A stretch of 45,471 nt of DNA, from assembly GCA_005116815.1 (NCBI GenBank), contig SWDR01000019.1, positions 17,114-62,584 on the forward strand, read 5' to 3'. The notes beneath the pieces are model-generated. The model was not told the origin of the DNA. It was given only the letters and a program-made list of their open reading frames with translations, and did not search any database. Position 1 is the stretch's first letter, and each line of letters begins with the position of its first letter. Below, piece after piece: positions 40,202 through 45,471 of the stretch. The position numbers were made by a program, and so were the translations under genes. The stretch comes from Nitrospira sp. GTDB taxonomy: Bacteria; Nitrospirota; Nitrospiria; Nitrospirales; Nitrospiraceae.

Positions 40202-41074
40202 TTACCGCCCGAGTGCCAGCTTGATCGCATGACCGATCTCAGCCGGGTTCTTCACCACCCGGACACCGGCGGCTTCAAGCGTCTTCATTTTCTCAGCTGC
40301 CGTGCCTTTTCCGCCTGACACAATCGCGCCGGCATGGCCCATACGACGGCCTGGAGGCGCCGTGATCCCGGCGATGAAACTCACGACGGGCTTCTTCACG
40401 TTCTTCTTGATGAACGCAGCGGCTTTTTCTTCCGCATCGCCGCCGATTTCACCGATCATGACAATGCCCTGGGTTTCTGGATCTTTCTCGAACAGGGCCA
40501 ACACATCGACGAAACCCGTTCCGTTGACCGGATCGCCGCCGATGCCGACACAGGTCGTTTCACCCAACCCAAGCGTCGAGAGTTGATGCACCGCTTCATA
40601 GGTGAGGGTCCCGCTGCGGGATACGACACCGACGATCCCCTTCTTATGGATAAAACCTGGCATGATGCCAATCTTCGCTTCATCGACCGTAATTACGCCT
40701 GGGCAGTTCGGTCCGATCAAACGAACGTCGCGGCCATAGAGGGCGCGCTTCACCTTGACCATGTCGTTCACCGGGATGCCTTCGGTAATACAGATGATCA
40801 ATTTCACCCCGGCATCGGCGGCTTCGAGAATCGCATCGGCGCAAAATGGCGGAGGCACGAAGATCAGCGAGGTATCGCACTGCGATTTCTTCACGGCATC
40901 GCGCACCGTATTGAATACGGGAATACCTTCGACCTCTTGCCCGGCCTTGCCAGGCGTCACACCCGCGACCACCTGCGTCCCGTAGGCCTTGCACTGCGTC
41001 GCATGGAACGAGCCTTCCTTGCCCGTGATCCCCTGCACCACCACCCGCGTATGCTTATTAACGAGAATGCTCAC
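40202..41074 (-). CDS. sucD: Succinyl-CoA synthetase alpha subunit
   Basis: SucD forms the phosphohistidine intermediate in the interconversion of succinate and succinyl-CoA (TCA or reverse TCA). The 290 residues start at GTG 41074 after AAGAGGA and show the CoA-binding Rossmann part ([35 protein letters not shown]), [36 protein letters not shown], and the active-site His in [18 protein letters not shown]. The beta subunit gene sucC, usually just upstream, is absent; 154 bases without a gene (41075-41227) separate it from glyS. Confidence 0.96.
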   Translation of the reverse strand: MSILVNKHTRVVVQGITGKEGSFHATQCKAYGTQVVAGVTPGKAGQEVEGIPVFNTVRDAVKKSQCDTSLIFVPPPFCADAILEAADAGVKLIICITEGIPVNDMVKVKRALYGRDVRLIGPNCPGVITVDEAKIGIMPGFIHKKGIVGVVSRSGTLTYEAVHQLSTLGLGETTCVGIGGDPVNGTGFVDVLALFEKDPETQGIVMIGEIGGDAEEKAAAFIKKNVKKPVVSFIAGITAPPGRRMGHAGAIVSGGKGTAAEKMKTLEAAGVRVVKNPAEIGHAIKLALGR

Positions 41075-41227
41075 AATGTCCTCTTCTTTCTTCCACTCGT
41101 CCCCTTATGGCTGGAAAAGATCCCCAGGGGAGCGACAGGGTTAAGGCCCTGACTGCGGCCGTCGAGCGAGCACATTCCGATCGTGCGCGCTCCGGGAGCA
41201 AGAGACCGGCATAGGTGCTGCTCCTCT

Positions 41228-43420
41228 TTATCCCCCTTGTACCACAATCTGCGAAAAGTCCGCGAATGAGTTGAAGAAGTCATCCACTTCTTGGAGCAAC
41301 GACAACCGATTACTCCGGACGGCCTGATCCTCGGCATTGACCATGACTGCCGCAAAGAACGCATCGATGGTAGGCTTCAGACGCACCAGCGCGTCCAGGG
41401 CCTGGCTATAGTCACCCCGCTTCATCCCGGACATCAGCTTGTCCCGCTCATCCACCGTAGCCTGGTAGAGCGCCGACTCAGCAGGATGCGCAAACCGCGC
41501 GCTATCGACCGGCTGACGATCCCACTTCTCTTTCTCGACGAGCCGGTGCGCGCGTTTGAAGCCGACGATTAATGGATCGAATTCCGGCTTGGTGGTCACA
41601 GCTTCAAGCGCTTTCATTCTCTGCACAAGATCCACGAGGTCGAGCTGCTTGCCGTGCGCCTGCTTGAGTACCGCTTCGATGACATCGTCCCGCAACGCAT
41701 GGACAACCCTGGCATAGTGCCGAACCCGTTCGAAAAGAAATTCTGTCATCCGGCGTCGGCCATCTTCGGCAGAGTCCGCTCCCCCTTTGAATCCACCACC
41801 GATGACGAGGTTTCTCGCGGTCTCGATATAACTCCCGAGATCGATACGCAGGTCTCCCTCAAGAATAATTCTGACAACGGCCGTGGCATTCCGCCGCAGG
41901 GCAAAGGGATCTTCCGATCCGGTCGGCACGAGTCCCACATAGAAGAAGGCTGCAATCGAATCCAGCCGATCGGCCAACGACAACACTTGACCCGCGATGG
42001 TCTTGGGCAACTCGCCTTCAATCGAACGCGGCAAATATTGCTCTCTGATGGCCTGACTCACCGCCTCGGATTCCCCATCATGTTTCGCGTACTCGCCCCC
42101 CATAATGCCCTGCAGCTCAGGAAACTCACCGACGACACCCGTAAGAAGATCTGCCTTGCACAGCTCAGCGGCCCTCTCGCAAGCCTGTTTGAGCTTGCCG
42201 TCCTGCGGTCGCAACGTCGACGCAATGACGCCGGCCAGTTCCTTGACCCGTTGCTGTTTCTTCTCCATCGTGCCGAGCTTCTGTTGAAATGTGACCCCGG
42301 CCAGCTTCGGCACCCGGTCCTCGAGTGTGACCTTCCGGTCTTCGTCAAAAAAGAACTTCGCGTCGGCCAAACGCGCAGCCAGAACCCGCTCGTTCCCTTC
42401 ACGAATCAATCCCATATCTTTGGCTCGATTGTTCGTCACCGCAATGAAATGAGGAACGAGCTTCCCGGTTTCTTTGTGCATCAAGGAAAAGAACCCCTGA
42501 TGTTCTTTCATCGAGGTGATCAAAATCTCTTGCGGCACTTCTAAATAAGCAGGCTTGAAGGACCCGATAATGGCGTTGGGACATTCAGTCGTATAGACCG
42601 CCTGATCCAGCAGGTCTGCGTCGACATTCAACGAGAACCCGGCTTTTTTGCAGAGGGTCGCAATCTGTTCTTCGATCATGTGGCGGCGACGCTGGGGATC
42701 TGGAGTGACGCCTTGACGTTCAAGCCCCTTCAGGTAGGACCCGGAGTCCCGAACCACGAGCCCCTTCGAACTCCCTAAGACGCGATGGCCTAGAGTCTTG
42801 TTGCCTGCGGTAATCCCCGCGGCTTCGATCGGAAGCGTGGCCCCGCCATACACGACCACCAGCCACCGCACTGGACGAGCAAACCGAACGCCGGTGGTAT
42901 TCCATTTCATCGCTTTTGGGAACGAGAGTTTCGCGATCAACTGTGGAAGGAGTTCTCCCAGAACCACCTTGGTTGGCCTCCCCAGCTCTTGCTTCACCGC
43001 AAACAGATATTCCCCCTTCGGAGTCTGACGCACTTGCAGTTCATGCACCGCGACCCCTTGCCCTGCAGCAAATCCCATTGCCGCTCTGGTCGGCTGACCG
43101 GCTGGATCGAACGCCACCGACTTTGAAGGCCCCATCGCTTCCTTGGCCATCGAGAGTTGCAACGTCGCCAGGCCCTCAACCACTACGGTCAATCGCCGTG
43201 GCGTCCCCAGGGTGCGAACAGATTGAAACGCGAGGCGGTGGTCTTTGAATAACTGTTCAGCCGCCTCTTTCAATGTTGCCAACGCAGGCGCGATGAACTG
43301 GTAGGGCAGTTCTTCGACGCCGATCTCAAGCAACAGCTCTGCAGCCTTCACAGGGGAAGGGCGGCTGATTTTTTTCGCAGAAGGAACAGGACGGCGAGAC
43401 GGTTGAGTCTTCTTTGTCAT
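41228..43420 (-). CDS. glyS: Glycyl-tRNA synthetase beta subunit
   Basis: This is the tRNA-binding subunit of the heterotetrameric GlyRS. The 730 residues include ELLLEIGVEELPYQFIAPAL, RTLGTPRRLTVVVEGL, FPKAMKWNTTGVRFARPVRWLVVVYG, KLGTMEKKQQRVKEL, GVVGEFPELQGIMGGEYAKHDGE and ADRLDSIAAFFYVGLVPTGSEDPFALRRNATAVVRIIL. The C-terminal anticodon-binding part includes VMVNAEDQAVRSNRLSLLQ. The first 25 residues are a basic extension (TKKTQPSRRPVPSAKKISRP) before the usual start. It is 18 bases after glyQ. Confidence 0.97.
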   Translation of the reverse strand: MTKKTQPSRRPVPSAKKISRPSPVKAAELLLEIGVEELPYQFIAPALATLKEAAEQLFKDHRLAFQSVRTLGTPRRLTVVVEGLATLQLSMAKEAMGPSKSVAFDPAGQPTRAAMGFAAGQGVAVHELQVRQTPKGEYLFAVKQELGRPTKVVLGELLPQLIAKLSFPKAMKWNTTGVRFARPVRWLVVVYGGATLPIEAAGITAGNKTLGHRVLGSSKGLVVRDSGSYLKGLERQGVTPDPQRRRHMIEEQIATLCKKAGFSLNVDADLLDQAVYTTECPNAIIGSFKPAYLEVPQEILITSMKEHQGFFSLMHKETGKLVPHFIAVTNNRAKDMGLIREGNERVLAARLADAKFFFDEDRKVTLEDRVPKLAGVTFQQKLGTMEKKQQRVKELAGVIASTLRPQDGKLKQACERAAELCKADLLTGVVGEFPELQGIMGGEYAKHDGESEAVSQAIREQYLPRSIEGELPKTIAGQVLSLADRLDSIAAFFYVGLVPTGSEDPFALRRNATAVVRIILEGDLRIDLGSYIETARNLVIGGGFKGGADSAEDGRRRMTEFLFERVRHYARVVHALRDDVIEAVLKQAHGKQLDLVDLVQRMKALEAVTTKPEFDPLIVGFKRAHRLVEKEKWDRQPVDSARFAHPAESALYQATVDERDKLMSGMKRGDYSQALDALVRLKPTIDAFFAAVMVNAEDQAVRSNRLSLLQEVDDFFNSFADFSQIVVQGG

Positions 43421-43438
43421 GAGTTTCTCTGTCGTTCT

Positions 43439-44380
43439 TTATGAGCGGCGGGCCGTCGTTCTCACGCGCGAGGCGGCTGACTTCGCTCCATCACGCCCCC
43501 CGCCTCGATTGAGCAGCGGATGCCCCATCGCCGCTCGTTCTTCGATATAACGTTCGGCACATTGGCGCGCGAGCGCACGAACCCTGGCGATATAGCCTGT
43601 TCGTTCTGCCACGCTGATGGCCCCGCGGGCATCGAGTAGGTTGAAGAGGTGCGAGGACTTGATACAGAATTCGTAAGCCGGAAGGGTCAACCGCTTCTCG
43701 CGATTCGCCAGCAGCCGTTTACATTCTCCCTCGAACGATTGAAACGTGGCCATGAGCATCGCCACATCGCCTTCTTCGAAATTATAGGTCGAGAACTGCA
43801 CTTCGGTTTCGTGATGGATGTCGCCATACGTCACGGCATCGTTCCACGCGAGATCGAAGACGTTATTCACTTGTTGCAGATACATCGCGATGCGTTCGGT
43901 CCCGTATGTGATTTCTACGGTGATGGGATTGAGCTCAATCCCGCCGATTTCCTGGAAATATGTGAACTGCGTGATCTCCATCCCGTCGAGACGCACCTCC
44001 CAACCCAGGCCCCAGGCGCCCAACGTAGGAGACTCCCAGTCGTCTTGAATGAACCGGATGTCGTGCTGCTTCGGATCGATCCCCAATTGAGCCAGACTCT
44101 CCAGATACAACGCTTGAATGTTGTCCGGAGCCGGCTTCAGCACAACCTGATACTGGTAGTAGTGCTGCATGCGATTTGGATTTTCGCCATATCGCCCATC
44201 CGTGGGACGACGACAGGGTTGGGGATAGGCAGCTCGCCAGGGTTCAGGACCAAGGGACCGAAGAAATGTAGCGGGATGGAAGGTCCCGGCACCCATTTCC
44301 AGATCGTAGGGTTGATGGATCACACAACCTTGGTCGGCCCAGTAATGATGCAACGTGAGAATGAGATCCTGGTAGTTCAC
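43439..44380 (-). CDS. glyQ: Glycyl-tRNA synthetase alpha subunit
   Basis: This is the catalytic class II subunit. The GTG at 44380 is chosen (CAGGA upstream; the family starts [13 protein letters not shown]), giving 313 residues; the frame is open for 35 codons more, but that part overlaps the promoter. Motifs: [89 protein letters not shown], and [20 protein letters not shown]. The last 25 residues ([21 protein letters not shown]) are a basic extension. Confidence 0.97.
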   Translation of the reverse strand: MNYQDLILTLHHYWADQGCVIHQPYDLEMGAGTFHPATFLRSLGPEPWRAAYPQPCRRPTDGRYGENPNRMQHYYQYQVVLKPAPDNIQALYLESLAQLGIDPKQHDIRFIQDDWESPTLGAWGLGWEVRLDGMEITQFTYFQEIGGIELNPITVEITYGTERIAMYLQQVNNVFDLAWNDAVTYGDIHHETEVQFSTYNFEEGDVAMLMATFQSFEGECKRLLANREKRLTLPAYEFCIKSSHLFNLLDARGAISVAERTGYIARVRALARQCAERYIEERAAMGHPLLNRGGGRDGAKSAASRVRTTARRS

Positions 44381-44433
44381 AATCGGTCCTGCGAGGTGGT
44401 GAAACTGTTGCGTGAGCCCCTGAGCGAAGGAAG

Positions 44434-44463
44434 AAACTAACAGGAATGCGCACAAGCTGTCAA
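44434..44463 (-). promoter_or_regulatory. Predicted promoter of glyQ-glyS
   Basis: Minus-strand TTGACA (44463-44458), an 18-base spacer and TAGTTT (44439-44434) lie about 55 bases before the chosen GTG start at 44380. The -35 is perfect, the -10 weak. Its position supports the downstream GTG start over the longer frame. Confidence 0.4.
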
Positions 44464-44574
44464 GAAACAATCCCTCTATGATCAAGGAGTTGCATCAGTA
44501 TAGGCCTCCTGATTTGGCCTGAAATCTTAACGAACTTGCGAGCGTGACAGCGATTGATCTCCACCAGCCTGCTC

Positions 44575-44603
44575 TTGACGTAGACTCATCAGTCCTCTAT
44601 TGT
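44575..44603 (+). promoter_or_regulatory. Predicted promoter of the Rrf2 gene
   Basis: TTGACG (44575-44580), a 17-base spacer and TATTGT (44598-44603) precede the regulator by about 30-40 bases. CTTGATTAACTC just after the -10 could be part of an autoregulatory operator, but no clear palindrome is seen. Confidence 0.5.
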
Positions 44604-44642
44604 CCTGATACTTGATTAACTCACTCGGCAATGTCTATTTCC

Positions 44643-45077
44643 ATGAAGCTCTCAAAGAAAAGCGAATACGGACTTCGCGCGCTGCTAGAACTCACACTCT
44701 TCTACGGCAAAGCCACGCTCCAACGGCACCAGATTGCGGAGCGCCAGCATATCCCCGTCGAATTCCTTGAGCAGATCCTGCTTGCATTGAAACGAGCCGG
44801 CCTCCTCTCGAGCCGTCGAGGCATGAAGGGTGGCTACGCGCTCATCAAACCTCCAGGGGAAATTACCCTCGGCCAGGTCATTCGCATTTTGGATGGCCCC
44901 CTCGCTCCCATCGGATGTGTGAGCAAAACGGCCTATCAAAAATGCGCGGACTGCCCCTATGCCGAGCATGCCCAATGTCCAGTGCAGCACGTGATGGGCA
45001 CCGTGCGTGACGCCATTGCCGGCATCCTGGACCACTATACACTCGACGACTTCGCCTGCGGACACCACAAAGGATAA
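44643..45077 (+). CDS. Rrf2-family transcriptional regulator with a cysteine cluster
   Basis: From ATG 44643 (KLSKKSEYGLRALLELTL, the usual Rrf2 start) the protein has 144 residues; ATG 44631 adds four. The winged-helix region (QIAERQHIPVEFLEQILLALKRAGLLSSRRGMKGGYAL) is complete. The C-terminal sensor has four cysteines spaced C-x9-C-x2-C-x7-C (from GCVSKTAYQKC to HAQC), more than the three of IscR or NsrR, which suggests an Fe-S or thiol sensor. The TSUP transporter gene follows after 2 bases, so the regulator and transporter form one operon, probably for a sulfur compound. Confidence 0.93.
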   Translation: MKLSKKSEYGLRALLELTLFYGKATLQRHQIAERQHIPVEFLEQILLALKRAGLLSSRRGMKGGYALIKPPGEITLGQVIRILDGPLAPIGCVSKTAYQKCADCPYAEHAQCPVQHVMGTVRDAIAGILDHYTLDDFACGHHKG

Positions 45078-45079
45078 TC

Positions 45080-45471
45080 ATGGATGTAGTCGTACTCGTA
45101 CTGATCACGTTCATCGCCGCCACCGTCAACGGGGCCCTCGGATACGGATTTTCTTCGATCACGGTTCCCGTCGCGCTGCTGTTTTACACCAACCGTATTC
45201 TGAATCCGGCGTTGGTCCTGGTGGAATTAGTGATCAATGGGTACGTCCTCTTCATCAACCGCAAAAGCGTCCCGAACATTTGGTGGCGCGTGGCGCCCAT
45301 TTTGATCGGCCTCCTGATCGGTGTCGCGATCGGCAGCTATATCCTCTCCCTTGTCCATCCGTCCTGGGTCAAATTTGTGACCTACTTTATGCTGCTGCCC
45401 TTGATTCTGCTTCAGGCTGCCGGTATCAGAAAACCCATCAAAGCCGAAAAGGCCATCGCGATCCCGTTCGG
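45080..45471 (+). CDS. TSUP (TauE/SafE) family membrane transporter (5' part)
   Basis: The frame from ATG 45080 (AAAGGATAATC upstream) is open to the end of the window, about 130 residues. It starts with a helix (VVVLVLITFIAATVNGALGYGFSSITVPVAL), in which NGALGYGFSSI is the TSUP motif, followed by NRILNPALVLVELVINGYVL, a basic loop, and PILIGLLIGVAIGSYIL and FVTYFMLLPLILLQAAGI. TSUP proteins export or import sulfite, sulfonates or related organic anions. Coupling to an Rrf2 regulator supports a sulfur role. Confidence 0.88.
   Translation, partial: MDVVVLVLITFIAATVNGALGYGFSSITVPVALLFYTNRILNPALVLVELVINGYVLFINRKSVPNIWWRVAPILIGLLIGVAIGSYILSLVHPSWVKFVTYFMLLPLILLQAAGIRKPIKAEKAIAIPF

Noticed and set aside
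41071-41364. 97-residue minus-strand frame between sucD and glyS
   Set aside because: Most of it is out of frame with the 3' end of glyS; the rest covers the gap, and it has no similarity or ribosome-binding site.

Overview
The window reads as a stretch of a Nitrospira-like chromosome (phylum Nitrospirota). This is an inference from gene content. It holds the start of a Pup-proteasome locus (dop and the ATPase mpa), a periplasmic SmbP-type small metal-binding protein known from nitrifiers, a five-heme cytochrome c, pyruvate phosphate dikinase and succinyl-CoA synthetase genes, GC-rich coding sequence and tightly packed minus-strand operons. No rRNA, tRNA, CRISPR array or complete insertion sequence was seen.

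Layout. 1-2.5 kb: dop (partial) and mpa. 2.5-4.4 kb: thiamin thiazole and coupling genes thiS-thiG-thiE, with thiE broken. 4.5-11.9 kb: an HhH protein, then one long minus-strand operon rimM-trmD-rplS-rnhB-yraN-ftsE-ftsX-envC-ctpA, joining translation, tRNA modification and septal wall hydrolysis. 11.9-14.6 kb: an uvrB fragment fused to the tail of rpsP, a DEAD-box helicase and an RRM protein. 14.8-23.6 kb: secreted and membrane proteins (DUF255 thioredoxin-like protein, M28 peptidase, TolC-type channel, CPBP protease). 23.8-34 kb: uvrA with a palindromic insert, a BamE/CsgG/PDZ lipoprotein, YqgE, a nitrilase-family amidase, SmbP, a rhodanese, a multiheme cytochrome coupled to an HDAC-like deacetylase, and a TPR protein. 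34-41 kb: M3 peptidase, truncated ribD, headless ppdK, truncated radical-SAM gene, sucD. 41-45.5 kb: glyS, glyQ, an Rrf2 regulator and a TSUP transporter (partial).

Two themes go beyond ordinary gene content. First, at least seven places carry imperfect hairpins whose two arms are built from degenerate 7-base words in strict 7-base register (for example AGTGCTG, GTGATCG, AGGCACG, GAACGAT), with the G/purine-rich arm always 5'. Further heptad tracts lie inside two coding regions. I do not recognise a described element with this architecture. Second, four genes (thiE, uvrB/rpsP, ribD, radical-SAM/ppdK) are broken at junctions where one gene body runs directly into another or into a repeat. In thiE the two halves overlap by a 41-bp duplicated segment whose copies differ mostly at third codon positions. 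Either this genome has recombined repeatedly or the sequence is a chimeric assembly; read mapping would decide. A GGGACTGTCCC-type palindrome also sits in frame inside the second ATPase domain of UvrA.
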